A stretch of DNA of 46,518 nt, taken from positions 1 through 46,518 of the forward strand of contig CAMYVB010000015.1 of assembly GCA_947302175.1 (NCBI GenBank). Reading direction: 5' to 3'. The DNA comes from an uncultured Bacteroidales bacterium (GTDB lineage Bacteria > Bacteroidota > Bacteroidia > Bacteroidales > UBA932). Under the pieces are notes generated by a model, which was given only the letters and a program-made list of their open reading frames with translations, was not told the origin of the DNA and ran no database searches. Position 1 is the first letter of the stretch. Each line of letters opens with the position of its first letter. A program made the translations under genes and the position numbers. This document shows positions 16,006 to 24,624 of this stretch, piece after piece.

Positions 16006-17169
16006 ATGAAAAAACTTATCGTCACTGTTTGCGCTGCCCTCACCATGGCATTTGCAGCAAACGCTCAGGAAACTTTCTATCCCGGTTGGTACTTCGGTGT
16101 CCAGGGTGGTGTCAACTATGTTTCCTCCAACTACTGGGGTCTCGGCAAGTTCCAGCATCTCAACCCCAACGCTTCCCTGAACCTCGGCTATGACTTCGCT
16201 CCCTGGTTCGGTCTCCGCGGTTCCGTAAGCGGCCCCTTCGGCAACTTCCCTACCAACGGTACGACCATCAACAAGTACAACTACGCTCAGTTCGGCCTCG
16301 ACGCCGTCGTTGATATCTGCAACATCTTCAAGTACAAAGAGACTCGCTTCCTGAGCCCTTATGTCTTCCTCGGTGGCGCAGCAGGCTATCGTTTCCAGGT
16401 CGGTACCGTTCCTGCAAGCTTCATCCCCGGTGTCCGCGCCGGTCTTGGCTTCAACTTCCGCCTCAGCGAGCTTGTCGACCTCTCCCTCGAGCTCCAGGAC
16501 AACGCTCTCAACAACAAGTTCAACACCCTCGACGACAACGAGCTCTTCGGTGGTGACATCATCGGTTGGAAGCGCCCCTTCAAGTGGGATGACAATTTCG
16601 CCGCTCTCCTCGGCCTCAAGTTCAACTTCGGTTCCGTCAAGGCTCACAAGGCTGCCATAGCCGCTGCTGAGGCTGCCGCCGCTGAGGCTGCCGCCCTCGC
16701 CGCCGCCCAGAAGGCCGCTGCCGAGCGTGCCGCTGCCGAGAAGGCTGCTGCCGAGAAGGCCGCCGCTGAGAAGGCCGCTGCCGAGAAGGCTGCCGCCGAG
16801 CGTGCCGCTGCTGAGAAGGCCGCCGCCGAGGCTGCCCGCGCAAAGGCCCGTGCAACCGTCGAAAACGTCTATTTCGATCTCAACAAGTCCGTCATCCGTC
16901 CCGGTGAGGTCTCCAAGATCGACGCCGTCATCGCCATCCTGAAGCAGTATCCCGAGGCTGTCGTGAGCATCACCGGCTACGCCGATAAGTTCACCGGCAC
17001 CGCCAAGCGCAACATGGTCCTTTCCCAGGAGCGTGCCGAGCGTGTCACCAAGTGCCTCGTCGATGCAGGCATCGCCGCCGAGCGCATCACCACCAACTTC
17101 TATGGCGACACCAAGCAGGTCAGCGAAGTTCCCGAAGAGAACCGCGTTTCCATCTGCGTCACCCGCTAA
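16006..17169 (+). CDS. OmpA family outer-membrane protein with Ala/Glu/Lys-rich linker
   Basis: A 387-residue envelope protein. A Sec signal peptide (MKKLIVTVCAALTMAFAANA, cleavage after about residue 20) precedes an 8-strand-barrel-like domain (about 21-215, alternating aromatic/polar residues). Next is a long linker (about 218-285) of near-tandem AAEKA or AERAA units, then an OmpA-type peptidoglycan-binding domain (about 286-387) with VYFDLNKSVIRPGEVSKID and ITGYADKFTGTAKRN. It should tie the outer membrane to peptidoglycan. The linker is coded by 15-bp quasi-tandem repeats. It has its own promoter and terminator, so is monocistronic. Confidence 0.92.
   Translation: MKKLIVTVCAALTMAFAANAQETFYPGWYFGVQGGVNYVSSNYWGLGKFQHLNPNASLNLGYDFAPWFGLRGSVSGPFGNFPTNGTTINKYNYAQFGLDAVVDICNIFKYKETRFLSPYVFLGGAAGYRFQVGTVPASFIPGVRAGLGFNFRLSELVDLSLELQDNALNNKFNTLDDNELFGGDIIGWKRPFKWDDNFAALLGLKFNFGSVKAHKAAIAAAEAAAAEAAALAAAQKAAAERAAAEKAAAEKAAAEKAAAEKAAAERAAAEKAAAEAARAKARATVENVYFDLNKSVIRPGEVSKIDAVIAILKQYPEAVVSITGYADKFTGTAKRNMVLSQERAERVTKCLVDAGIAAERITTNFYGDTKQVSEVPEENRVSICVTR
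16660..16845 (+). repeat. Quasi-tandem 15-bp repeats coding the OmpA linker
   Basis: About a dozen imperfect 15-bp units (consensus GCCGCTGCCGAGAAG) code for AAAEK-type pentapeptides. Units differ by synonymous changes and K/R swaps, and repeat number may vary between strains by slippage or recombination. Confidence 0.8.
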
Positions 17170-17186
17170 TAACTTACTCTTCATAT

Positions 17187-17223
17187 AAAATCTCCGACCC
17201 TCCCCGGGCCGGAGATTTTTTTG
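17187..17223 (+). terminator. Terminator after the OmpA-like gene
   Basis: Stem AATCTCCG / CGGAGATT with an inner GGG/CCC pairing, followed by a run of seven T, 18 bp beyond the stop codon. Confidence 0.88.
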
Positions 17224-17246
17224 TATCACAATTTCGAAAAATAGAT

Positions 17247-17254
17247 TAAATTTG
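17247..17254 (+). promoter_or_regulatory. Putative promoter of the tdh-glmM-namZ-like unit
   Basis: TAAATTTG, a full -7 box match, 23 bp ahead of the threonine dehydrogenase start. A TTG at 17221-17223 is a poor -33 candidate because the spacing is long. Confidence 0.55.
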
Positions 17255-17277
17255 TATTCCTATAATGTAACGCTGAA

Positions 17278-18237
17278 ATGAAAAACATCCTGGTTGTCGG
17301 TTCAACGGGCCAGATAGGCTCCGAACTCACCATGAAACTCCGCGGTATCTATGGCGGAAACAATGTCGTAGCCGGCTACATCCCCGGCGCAGAACCCAAA
17401 GGCGAACTCCTCGAGAGCGGCCCCAGCGCCGTAGCCGACGTGCGCGACGCCAAAGGCCTGGCAGAGATAGTCGCAAAATATAATATAGACGCCATCTACA
17501 ATCTCGCGGCCCTGCTCTCCGCCGTAGCCGAGCGCAAGCCCCTCATGGCCTGGGACATACAGATGAACGGCCTTCTGAACCTGCTGGAAATCTCGCGCGA
17601 AAAGTCCTGCGCCCTCTTCACCCCCAGCTCCATCGGCTCCTTCGGCCCCGACACCCCCAAGCAGAATACCCCCCAGGACACCATTCAGCGCCCCACCTCG
17701 ATGTACGGCGTAACCAAAGTCGCCACCGAGCTCCTTAGCGACTACTATCACCATAAGTTCGGCGTCGACACCCGCTCCGTCCGCTTCCCGGGCCTCATAT
17801 CCTACACCACACTCCCCGGCGGCGGCACCACCGACTACGCAGTAGAAATCTACTATGCGGCAGTAAAGGGCGAAGAATTCGTCTGCCCAATAGCCAAAGG
17901 TACCTTCATGGACATGATGTACATGCCCGACGCCCTCAGGGCCGCCGTTGAAATAATGGAAGCCGACCCTTCGCGCCTCAATCACCGCAACTCCTTCAAC
18001 ATCGCCTCCATGAGCTTCGACCCCGAAATCATACGAGCTTCGATTGCGAAGGCCGTCCCCGGCTTCAGGATGCGCTACGAGCCCGACCCGGTACGCCAGG
18101 CCATAGCCGAAAGCTGGCCCGACAAGATGGACGACAGCTGCGCCCGCGCCGAGTGGGACTGGAAGCCCGAATTCGGCCTCGAAGAAATGACTGCAGACAT
18201 GATCGCCAACCTAAGAATCAAACTCGCTAAAGCATGA
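17278..18237 (+). CDS. tdh: L-threonine 3-dehydrogenase, SDR (epimerase-like) type
   Basis: A 319-residue NAD-dependent enzyme of the extended short-chain dehydrogenase type. It shows GSTGQIGSEL (about 8-17) for NAD, YNLAALLSA, SSIGSFGP and the catalytic YGVTK, with GLISYTTLPGGGTTDYAVE later. This matches the GalE-like threonine dehydrogenases known from Flavobacterium and Cupriavidus, not the zinc enzyme of E. coli. It makes 2-amino-3-ketobutyrate, the substrate of Kbl coded at 14634-15824. Its last 4 bases overlap the glmM start. General NAD-epimerase is the fallback call. Confidence 0.9.
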   Translation: MKNILVVGSTGQIGSELTMKLRGIYGGNNVVAGYIPGAEPKGELLESGPSAVADVRDAKGLAEIVAKYNIDAIYNLAALLSAVAERKPLMAWDIQMNGLLNLLEISREKSCALFTPSSIGSFGPDTPKQNTPQDTIQRPTSMYGVTKVATELLSDYYHHKFGVDTRSVRFPGLISYTTLPGGGTTDYAVEIYYAAVKGEEFVCPIAKGTFMDMMYMPDALRAAVEIMEADPSRLNHRNSFNIASMSFDPEIIRASIAKAVPGFRMRYEPDPVRQAIAESWPDKMDDSCARAEWDWKPEFGLEEMTADMIANLRIKLAKA

Positions 18238-19649
18238 CCCTTATAAAATCCATTTCCGGCATACGCGGCACCGTGGGCGGCCGCCCCGGCTACAACCTCA
18301 CCCCCGTCGACATAGTAAAATTCACCTACGCGTACGCTCAGCGCCTCAAAAGCAAGGCCCCCAAGGCCGCTGACGGCCGCTACAAAGTGGTTGTGGGCCG
18401 CGACGCTCGTCTCAGTGGCGAAATGGTCGCAGGGCTTGTGTGCAGCACGCTCGTCGGCTGCGGAGTGGACGTAATAGACGCAGGTCTTGCCAGCACCCCC
18501 ACCACGGAAATGGCAGTCATCCTCAGCGGCGCCGACGGCGGCATCATCATCACCGCCTCCCACAACCCCATGCAGTGGAACGCCCTCAAGCTCCTCAACG
18601 ACAAGGGCGAATTCCTCTCTGCGGCCGAAGGCCAGTCCATACTAGATTGCGCCGAAAGCGGCGAATTCGATTTCAGTGAGGTCACTGCCCTCGGCAGCAT
18701 AGTGAAACACGACTTTACTCAGGAGCATCTCGACAAGGTCCTCGCCCTTCCCGATGTAGATCTCCCCGCCATCAAGAAGGCGGGCTTCAAGGTGGTCGTG
18801 GACGCAATCAACAGCGTCGGCGGCATCATAATGCCTGAGCTCCTCAGGCAGCTCGGAGTAGAATGCATAAAGCTGAACTGCACTCCTGACGGATGTTTCG
18901 CGCACAATCCCGAGCCCCTGCCCGCCAACCTTAAGGACCTGAGCGATGCAGTGGTAAAGGAAGGCGCCGACCTTGGCATCAGCGTCGATCCCGACGTGGA
19001 CCGCCTCGCCTTCATATGCGAAAACGGCGAACCCTTCGTCGAGGAATACACCCTTGTGAGCGTGGCCGACTATCTCCTCGAGCAGGCCGTTAAACGCGGC
19101 GAAAAGAGCCTCAGCACCGTCTCCAACCTCTCCTCCAGCAGGGCCCTCAGGGACGTCACCGAAAAGCATGGCGGCAAGTATTATCCCGCCGCCGTGGGCG
19201 AAGTGAACGTTACGACCAAGATGCACGAGGTCGGAGCCCTCATAGGCGGCGAAGGCAACGGGGGAGTGATTTATCCCGCCATCCACGCCGGCCGCGATGC
19301 CATGGTTGGCACAGCTCTCTTCCTTAGCAAGCTCGCCCACTCCGGCATAAAGGTCTCCGAACTCAAAAAGACCTATCCTGCGTACGCAATAGTCAAGCGC
19401 CGCATAGACCTCTCCGACTCTGCGCTCATAGAAAAGATACTTCTCGCAATGAAAAAGCATTTCGAGAAAGAGCAAATCAATGACATAGACGGAGTGAAGA
19501 TTGATTTTGAAGCTGAGCGCAAGTGGGTGCACCTGCGCCGCTCCAACACCGAGCCCATCATACGCGTATACGCCGAAGCTCCCACGGAGGAAGCCGCAGC
19601 CGCCCTCGCAGACGAGGTTGTCGCACTTGCCAATTCGCTGATTGCCTGA
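18234..19649 (+). CDS. glmM: Phosphoglucosamine mutase / phosphohexomutase
   Basis: A 471-residue alpha-D-phosphohexomutase converting glucosamine-6-P to glucosamine-1-P for UDP-GlcNAc, peptidoglycan and LPS. Four family signatures are present: SISGIRGTVGG near the start, the phosphoserine loop TASHNPMQWNALK (about residue 105), the metal loop DPDVDRLAF (about 250) and the phosphate-binding RRSNTEPIIRVYAE at the C-terminus. Bacteroidetes GlmM proteins share this sequence style; phosphomannomutase is the alternative. It overlaps tdh by 4 bp (ATGA) and its TGA shares one base with the next ATG, so the three genes look translationally coupled. Confidence 0.88.
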   Translation: MTLIKSISGIRGTVGGRPGYNLTPVDIVKFTYAYAQRLKSKAPKAADGRYKVVVGRDARLSGEMVAGLVCSTLVGCGVDVIDAGLASTPTTEMAVILSGADGGIIITASHNPMQWNALKLLNDKGEFLSAAEGQSILDCAESGEFDFSEVTALGSIVKHDFTQEHLDKVLALPDVDLPAIKKAGFKVVVDAINSVGGIIMPELLRQLGVECIKLNCTPDGCFAHNPEPLPANLKDLSDAVVKEGADLGISVDPDVDRLAFICENGEPFVEEYTLVSVADYLLEQAVKRGEKSLSTVSNLSSSRALRDVTEKHGGKYYPAAVGEVNVTTKMHEVGALIGGEGNGGVIYPAIHAGRDAMVGTALFLSKLAHSGIKVSELKKTYPAYAIVKRRIDLSDSALIEKILLAMKKHFEKEQINDIDGVKIDFEAERKWVHLRRSNTEPIIRVYAEAPTEEAAAALADEVVALANSLIA

Positions 19650-20707
19650 TGTTCTCGTTTCGCACTACGCCCCTTGCCGATCAGATGGACAAGGCCCTCA
19701 CCCAGGGCCGGGTCGTAGTCGTCGACACTCCTTCATCGTTCGACCCCGCAACGGGCCTGACCACCGCCCGGATTTTTAGTCAGAGAGGCAACCTGTTCCG
19801 CCATTTCACCCCTTCGGGAGGTGAATTTGCGGCAGGGGAGCCCACACTCGGGATTGATTATTCAGTCCTCAAGGAAGCGGATGCGGTGGTAGTTGACATA
19901 CAGGACGCCGGCTCCCGCAGTTTCCCTCTTACAAAGGAAGTATGCGCCCTTATTGAGGCTCTCGCAGGCATGGATTATCCTCCTGCAATGTACCTCGTGG
20001 ACCGGCCCAACCCCGCAGGGCGCACTGTGGAAGGCACTATACCCGTAATCGAAACTGAGCCTCATACGCCGCGTGTGGCCCATCGTCACGGCCTTACCCT
20101 TGGCGAGCTGTGCCACCTTCTCCAGAGCGAGATTGCCCCGTCGCTGGCCCTGCACGTCATTTCCATGAGGGCCTCGTCCTCCATGCTCCTTCCTTGGGCC
20201 ATCCCGCCTTCGAAGGATTTTGCGGGACTTTTCAGCCCCATGCTCTACTCTTCGGGCATTCTTTGGACGCGCACTTCGGTGTCCGTCGCCCTCGGCACTC
20301 CGCGCCCCTATGAGTATATAGGCGCGCCTTACCTCAGGCACGAGGACGTGCGCTATCTTCCTTGCCCCGAGGGAGTCGTGCTGAGGCCCTGCAGTTTCGT
20401 TCCAGGCGAAGGAAAGTTCGCCGGTGAGCTTTGCCACGGCTTCCAGATTATGCTCTCCCCGGGCGCGCGCTACCACTCCTTCCTCCATGCCGTGCTGCTG
20501 ATGCGCTCGCTCCAGTCGCGCTACTCGCAGTTTAATTTCGACAGCGGTTTTAACGCTCTTGTTTGCGACCCTGTCGTCAAGGCGTACCTTAGCGAAGAAA
20601 TCACTTTCGACGTCGTTCAGGAGCACGTTAAGGCCGAGGAACAGAAGTGGATACGCAAGGCCAGGCGCTACTGCCTCTACGACGATCCTCCGGTGCGCAA
20701 TAAGTGA
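19649..20707 (+). CDS. Divergent NamZ-like (DUF1343) protein
   Basis: A 352-residue protein starting MFSFRTTPLADQMDKAL at the ATG that overlaps the glmM TGA; an upstream in-frame start inside glmM is unlikely. Family blocks VVVDIQDAGSR, VDRPNPAGR, HRHGLTLGELCHLL and LGTPRPYEYIGAPYL identify DUF1343, the exo-beta-N-acetylmuramidase NamZ family that trims MurNAc from peptidoglycan fragments. The N-terminal region is short, there is no signal peptide, and the family's PEHG segment is replaced by TPSGGEF. Since that segment carries proposed active-site residues, the protein may be inactive, altered in chemistry, or a cytoplasmic relative. Coupling to glmM suggests a link to cell-wall amino sugars. 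Confidence 0.78.
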   Translation: MFSFRTTPLADQMDKALTQGRVVVVDTPSSFDPATGLTTARIFSQRGNLFRHFTPSGGEFAAGEPTLGIDYSVLKEADAVVVDIQDAGSRSFPLTKEVCALIEALAGMDYPPAMYLVDRPNPAGRTVEGTIPVIETEPHTPRVAHRHGLTLGELCHLLQSEIAPSLALHVISMRASSSMLLPWAIPPSKDFAGLFSPMLYSSGILWTRTSVSVALGTPRPYEYIGAPYLRHEDVRYLPCPEGVVLRPCSFVPGEGKFAGELCHGFQIMLSPGARYHSFLHAVLLMRSLQSRYSQFNFDSGFNALVCDPVVKAYLSEEITFDVVQEHVKAEEQKWIRKARRYCLYDDPPVRNK

Positions 20708-20714
20708 TAAATAA

Positions 20715-20745
20715 TTTGCGTTTATCCCTTTTTTTACTATCTTTG
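20715..20745 (+). promoter_or_regulatory. Consensus promoter of rpmE2
   Basis: TTTG (20715-20718), exactly 19 bp, then TATCTTTG (20738-20745). This is a full match to the Bacteroidetes TTTG-N19-TAnnTTTG promoter and gives a leader of about 23 nt. It supports the ATG at 20773 over the longer open frame. Confidence 0.88.
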
Positions 20746-20772
20746 CGCTCCGATTCTAAAACTATAGTTAAA

Positions 20773-21024
20773 ATGAAAAAAGGAATCCATCCCGAAACCT
20801 ACCGTCTTGTAGCTTTCAAGGATATGTCAAACGAGGACGTGTTCATCACCCGCTCCTGCGCCACCACTAAGGAAACCATCATGGTGGACGGAGTCGAGTA
20901 TCCCGTCGTGAAGGTTGAGATCTCCAACACCTCTCATCCTTTCTACACCGGCAAAGTCAAGATCGTCGATACCGCCGGCCGTGTTGATAAATTCTACCAG
21001 AGGTACAAGAGCAGGCAGAAATAA
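20773..21024 (+). CDS. rpmE2: 50S ribosomal protein L31 type B
   Basis: An 83-residue ribosomal protein bL31 of type B, the form lacking the zinc-binding CxxC pairs. It begins MKKGIHPETYRLVAFKDMSN and ends FYTGKVKIVDTAGRVDKFYQRY, normal for the family. The start at 20773 is set by homology and by the promoter at 20715-20745; the open frame reaches back to 20704 but those codons would lie in the promoter. A terminator follows 26 bp after the stop, so the gene is monocistronic. Type B forms in other bacteria are often linked to zinc limitation; here it may be the only copy. Confidence 0.96.
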   Translation: MKKGIHPETYRLVAFKDMSNEDVFITRSCATTKETIMVDGVEYPVVKVEISNTSHPFYTGKVKIVDTAGRVDKFYQRYKSRQK

Positions 21025-21050
21025 TTTCCTCTGCCGTAACGATAGTCAGA

Positions 21051-21078
21051 TTCCCGGGCCCAAGGTCCGGGAATTTTT
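21051..21078 (+). terminator. Terminator after rpmE2
   Basis: Stem TTCCCGG / CCGGGAA with a loop of about 9 nt, followed by a five-T run starting at 21073. Confidence 0.85.
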
Positions 21079-21079
21079 G

Positions 21080-21087
21080 TATATTTG
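21080..21087 (+). promoter_or_regulatory. Putative galM-thrA promoter
   Basis: TATATTTG, a full -7 box match, directly after the rpmE2 terminator and 28 bp before the galM start. A proper -33 element is not evident. Confidence 0.6.
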
Positions 21088-21115
21088 TCCCTGAACGTGC
21101 AAATTCAATAGTATC

Positions 21116-22162
21116 ATGAAAATAGAAAAGACTCTCTGGGGCACTTCCCCTTCCGGACAAGAAATCTTCAAGTACAGGATAAGCAATGCGAGCGGCGCTT
21201 ATGTCGAGCTTGGCAGCGTCGGTGCCGCCATCACCGGCATCTTCGTCCCCGACAAGGACGGTAAGCTCGATAACGTTGTCCTGTGCTACCCCGAGGCCTC
21301 GTCCTATTTCTCCGACGGCCCCTGCGCCGGCAAGTGCCCCGGCCGCTTTGCCAACAGGATTGCCCTCGGCAAATTCACCCTGGACGGCAAGGAGTACAAC
21401 CTGGCCGTCAACAACGGCCCCAACCATCTCCACGGCGGCCCCACGGGCTTCCAGAACAGGGTGTGGGACAGCCGCATTGAAGGCGACAGTGTAGAATTCA
21501 TGTACTTCTCCGAAGACGGCGAGGAAGGTTACCCAGGCAAGCTCAAGGTCGTGGCCCGCTATGAGTGGAGCGAGAATAACGAGCTCCGCCTCTCCTTCAC
21601 CGCCCGCTGCGACGCCGCCACCGTCCTGAACCTTACCAACCACGTCTATTTCAATCTCGACTGCAAGGGCGACATCCTCGACCATGAGCTCATGCTCAAC
21701 GCTTCCGAGTATTTGCCCACAGACGAGACCCTCATACCCCTTGGCGAAAGCGAGCCCGTGGCCGGCACGCCCATGGACTTCACCAACTTCAAGCCCATAG
21801 GCCGCGATATTAATTCAAGTTTCTCCGCCCTGAAATACGGCAAGGGTTATGACAACTGCTTCGTTATCGACGGCTATGTCCCCGGCCAGATACAGACCGC
21901 TGCCACCCTTGTCGGCCCCGCTTCAGGCCGCTGCCTTGAGGTCGTGACCAGCCAGCCCGGCGTCCAGATCTACACCGGCAACTGGCTCGAGGGCTGCCCC
22001 GCGGGCCCCGATGGCAAGCAGTACCACGACTATGACGCCGTGGCAATAGAGTGCCAGCATTTCCCCGACTCTCCCAACAGGCCCGAGTACCCTTCGACAG
22101 TCCTCTTCCCCGGACAGGATTTCGAGGAGTGCATCATCTGGGCCTTCACCGTGCGTAAATAA
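21116..22162 (+). CDS. galM: Aldose 1-epimerase (galactose mutarotase)
   Basis: A 348-residue cytoplasmic mutarotase interconverting alpha and beta anomers of galactose or glucose. It shows GRFANRIALGKFTLDGKEY, then NNGPNHLHGGPTGFQNRVW with the catalytic His, LTNHVYFNL with the second His, and the catalytic Glu in FPGQDFEE near the C-terminus. Length is standard and there is no signal peptide, unlike many Bacteroidetes GalM-like proteins that are exported. It is 2 bp ahead of thrA and probably co-transcribed, though the pathways are unrelated. Confidence 0.95.
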   Translation: MKIEKTLWGTSPSGQEIFKYRISNASGAYVELGSVGAAITGIFVPDKDGKLDNVVLCYPEASSYFSDGPCAGKCPGRFANRIALGKFTLDGKEYNLAVNNGPNHLHGGPTGFQNRVWDSRIEGDSVEFMYFSEDGEEGYPGKLKVVARYEWSENNELRLSFTARCDAATVLNLTNHVYFNLDCKGDILDHELMLNASEYLPTDETLIPLGESEPVAGTPMDFTNFKPIGRDINSSFSALKYGKGYDNCFVIDGYVPGQIQTAATLVGPASGRCLEVVTSQPGVQIYTGNWLEGCPAGPDGKQYHDYDAVAIECQHFPDSPNRPEYPSTVLFPGQDFEECIIWAFTVRK

Positions 22163-22164
22163 TC

Positions 22165-24591
22165 ATGAAAGTACTTAAGTTCGGCGGCACGTCCGTCGGT
22201 TCCGCCCGTGCCCTTGAGTCCGTAAGGAGCATAGTATCGGCCGTGGACGGCGATGCTGTCGTGGTCGTATCCGCCCTCTCCGGCGTGACGGATGCGCTAG
22301 TGCGCCTTTCCGCCCTTGCAGCCGAAGGTGATAAGTCCTGCTTCAGCGAGCTGGAGGCGATTAAATCCAGGCATTTGGATTTGGTTTCCGAGCTTTTTGG
22401 CGCTTCCGGCTCTGCCCTTAAAGAGCGCATGGAATGCATGCTCTCCTCGCTTGAAAGCATATGCGCCGCAGTTTATTCGCTGCGCACCCTGCCCTCCAAG
22501 ACCCGCTGCGAGATTCTTTCCTTTGGAGAGAGGATGTCCTGCGAAATAGTTTCCACCTTGCTTGGGGGAGCGCCGGTAAAGGACTCCACGGCCTTCATCA
22601 AGACTTTTGTGCGTGAAGGCAAGTGCATCCTCGCCACAGCAGTAACTGAAAAGCTGGTTAGGGAAGCTTTTGAGGGCCATAAGGGCATTTGCGTCGTCCC
22701 CGGATTCATCGCTTCAGATATCTCCGACGGGTCGGTCAGCAACCTTGGCCGCGGAGGCTCGGACTATACCGCCAGTATTATCGCTGCAGCTCTCGGCGCT
22801 TCTTCGCTTGAGATTTGGACCGACGTGGACGGCTTTATGAGCGCTGACCCCAAGATTATAAAGACTTCGTTCGTTATTGACGAGCTGAGTTTCGCAGAAG
22901 CCATGGAGCTCTGCAATTTCGGCGCGAAAGTGGTCTATGCTCCGGCGCTTTATCCTCTCTACTCGAAGGATTTGCCTGTCTATATTAAGAATACCTTCAA
23001 CCCTTCCTCCCCAGGCACGCTCATTAAGCGCAGCGTGGAGGGTAGCGGACGCCAGATTTCGGGCATAGCTTCCATTGGCGATATTTCGCTCCTGACTGTC
23101 AGCGCGCCTTCGATGGCGGGCGTCGTGGGTGTGGACGGAAGAATCTTCGGCGTGCTTTCAAGGGAGGACGTGAGCGTATTCCTCGTAAGCCAGTCGTCGT
23201 CGGAGACGGGCATCAGCCTTGGTGTCAGCTCATCGGACGCCGAAAAGGCGGCGCGCGCCCTCGACGGAGAGTTCGCTTCCGAAATTGAGCACGGAGTCAT
23301 GCGCCCCGTGCGCGTGGAAAGCGGCCTTGCCACTGTCTCAGTTGTGGGCGAGGGCCTTAAGTACGCCAAAGGTATTGCAGCTAAGCTTTTTACCACGCTC
23401 TCGCGCAATAACATAGCCGTTCTCGCCTGCGCACAGGGCTCGTCCGACTACAATATTTCAATGGTCGTGGAGCAGAAGTTCCTGCGCAAGACTCTCAACG
23501 TCATCCACGACGGCTTCTTCCTCTCCGAGTTCCGCGAGCTCAACCTTTTTATTTGCGGTGTAGGCACTGTAGGCGGGTCGCTCCTCGAGCAGATTGCTTC
23601 CCAAAGGGAAAAGCTCATGCAGGAGCGCAACCTCAAGCTCAACGTGGTGGGAGTGGCTCGCAGCAGCAGGGGAGTCTTCACCCGCGACGGCGTGGACCCC
23701 GCAGCGTGGAAGAAAAAGATGGATGCTGACGGCATCGAGCTCAATCCCCGGCGTCTGAAGGACGAAGTCATCTCAATGAACATTTTCAATTCCGTCTTCG
23801 TCGATTGTACCGCCAGCCCCGACGTGGCTTCGCTCTACGCGGATTTCCTGGAGCACGGCATATCGGTAGTCACGGCAAACAAGATTGCCGCCTCCTCTGA
23901 TTATTCCAATTACTTGTCCCTTAAGGAAATATCCCGTCGCAAGGGAGTGCGCTTCCTGTTCGAAACCAACGTGGGCGCCGGCCTGCCCGTCATCAATACT
24001 ATCAATGCCCTGACAGGAAGCGGCGACAAGATTGAAAGGATAGACGCAGTTCTTAGCGGCACCCTCAATTTCATTTGCAACAAGATTGCGGAGGCTGTGC
24101 CTTTCAGCGTGGCTGTTCGCGAGGCTTGCGAGCAGGGTTACGCAGAACCCGACCCTCGCATAGACCTTTCCGGCAAGGATGTGGTCAGGAAAATAGTCAT
24201 ACTCTCCCGCGAGGCAGGCTACGCCGTGTCGCAGGAGGATGTGGACCTCAGTCTCTTTGTCCCTAAGGAACTGTTTGACTGCAGCATAGAGGAGTTCTGG
24301 CAGAAGCTGCCTTCGCTCGATGAAGAGTTCGCCGCGATGGGTAGGCGCCTTGCCGCGGAGGACAAGCGCGTGCGTTTCGTCGCCTCGATGGAAGGCGGCA
24401 AATGCTCGGCCGGCCTGAAGGAAATCCCCCGCGGACACGCTTTCTATGTCCTCGAGGGCTCGAACAATATTATTCAGCTCAGGACGGAGCGCTATCACCT
24501 GCATCCTATGCTCATACAGGGTTACGGGGCAGGTGCGGCTGTTACGGCCGCGGGCGTTTTCGCCGACATAATGAGCGTCGCAAGCGTATAA
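22165..24591 (+). CDS. thrA: Bifunctional aspartate kinase / homoserine dehydrogenase
   Basis: An 808-residue fusion catalysing the first and third steps of the aspartate pathway to threonine, methionine and lysine precursors. The N-terminal kinase begins MKVLKFGGTSVGSARAL with the KFGGTS phosphate loop, and holds LGRGGSDYTA and EIWTDVDGFMSADP. Two ACT regulatory domains lie at about 310-455 (SAPSMAGVVGVDGRIFG). The dehydrogenase half starts with the Rossmann motif CGVGTVGGSLLEQI (about 464-478) and has TANKIAAS, FETNVGAGLPVI, GTLNFI and EPDPRIDLSGKDVVRKI. The ACT domains imply feedback by threonine. thrB and thrC, usual followers in Bacteroidetes, are absent; a convergent gene follows. Confidence 0.97.
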   Translation: MKVLKFGGTSVGSARALESVRSIVSAVDGDAVVVVSALSGVTDALVRLSALAAEGDKSCFSELEAIKSRHLDLVSELFGASGSALKERMECMLSSLESICAAVYSLRTLPSKTRCEILSFGERMSCEIVSTLLGGAPVKDSTAFIKTFVREGKCILATAVTEKLVREAFEGHKGICVVPGFIASDISDGSVSNLGRGGSDYTASIIAAALGASSLEIWTDVDGFMSADPKIIKTSFVIDELSFAEAMELCNFGAKVVYAPALYPLYSKDLPVYIKNTFNPSSPGTLIKRSVEGSGRQISGIASIGDISLLTVSAPSMAGVVGVDGRIFGVLSREDVSVFLVSQSSSETGISLGVSSSDAEKAARALDGEFASEIEHGVMRPVRVESGLATVSVVGEGLKYAKGIAAKLFTTLSRNNIAVLACAQGSSDYNISMVVEQKFLRKTLNVIHDGFFLSEFRELNLFICGVGTVGGSLLEQIASQREKLMQERNLKLNVVGVARSSRGVFTRDGVDPAAWKKKMDADGIELNPRRLKDEVISMNIFNSVFVDCTASPDVASLYADFLEHGISVVTANKIAASSDYSNYLSLKEISRRKGVRFLFETNVGAGLPVINTINALTGSGDKIERIDAVLSGTLNFICNKIAEAVPFSVAVREACEQGYAEPDPRIDLSGKDVVRKIVILSREAGYAVSQEDVDLSLFVPKELFDCSIEEFWQKLPSLDEEFAAMGRRLAAEDKRVRFVASMEGGKCSAGLKEIPRGHAFYVLEGSNNIIQLRTERYHLHPMLIQGYGAGAAVTAAGVFADIMSVASV

Positions 24592-24624
24592 AAAGAGCGC
24601 CGGAAACTCCGGCGCTCTTTTTAT
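24591..24624. terminator. Bidirectional terminator between thrA and the CobW-like gene
   Basis: AAAAAGAGCGCCGG / CCGGCGCTCTTTTT forms a perfect stem around a 4-nt loop, with A-run on one side and T-run on the other. It can end transcripts from both directions, and overlaps the last bases of both genes. Confidence 0.92.

Noticed and set aside
16660..16845. Possible CRISPR or satellite array
   Set aside because: The units are 15 bp without spacers and code in frame for the linker of the OmpA-like protein.
15997..17229. 410-codon minus-strand frame rich in Gly/Ser/Leu repeats
   Set aside because: Mirror of the OmpA-like gene and its 15-bp repeats; the real gene has a signal peptide, promoter and terminator.
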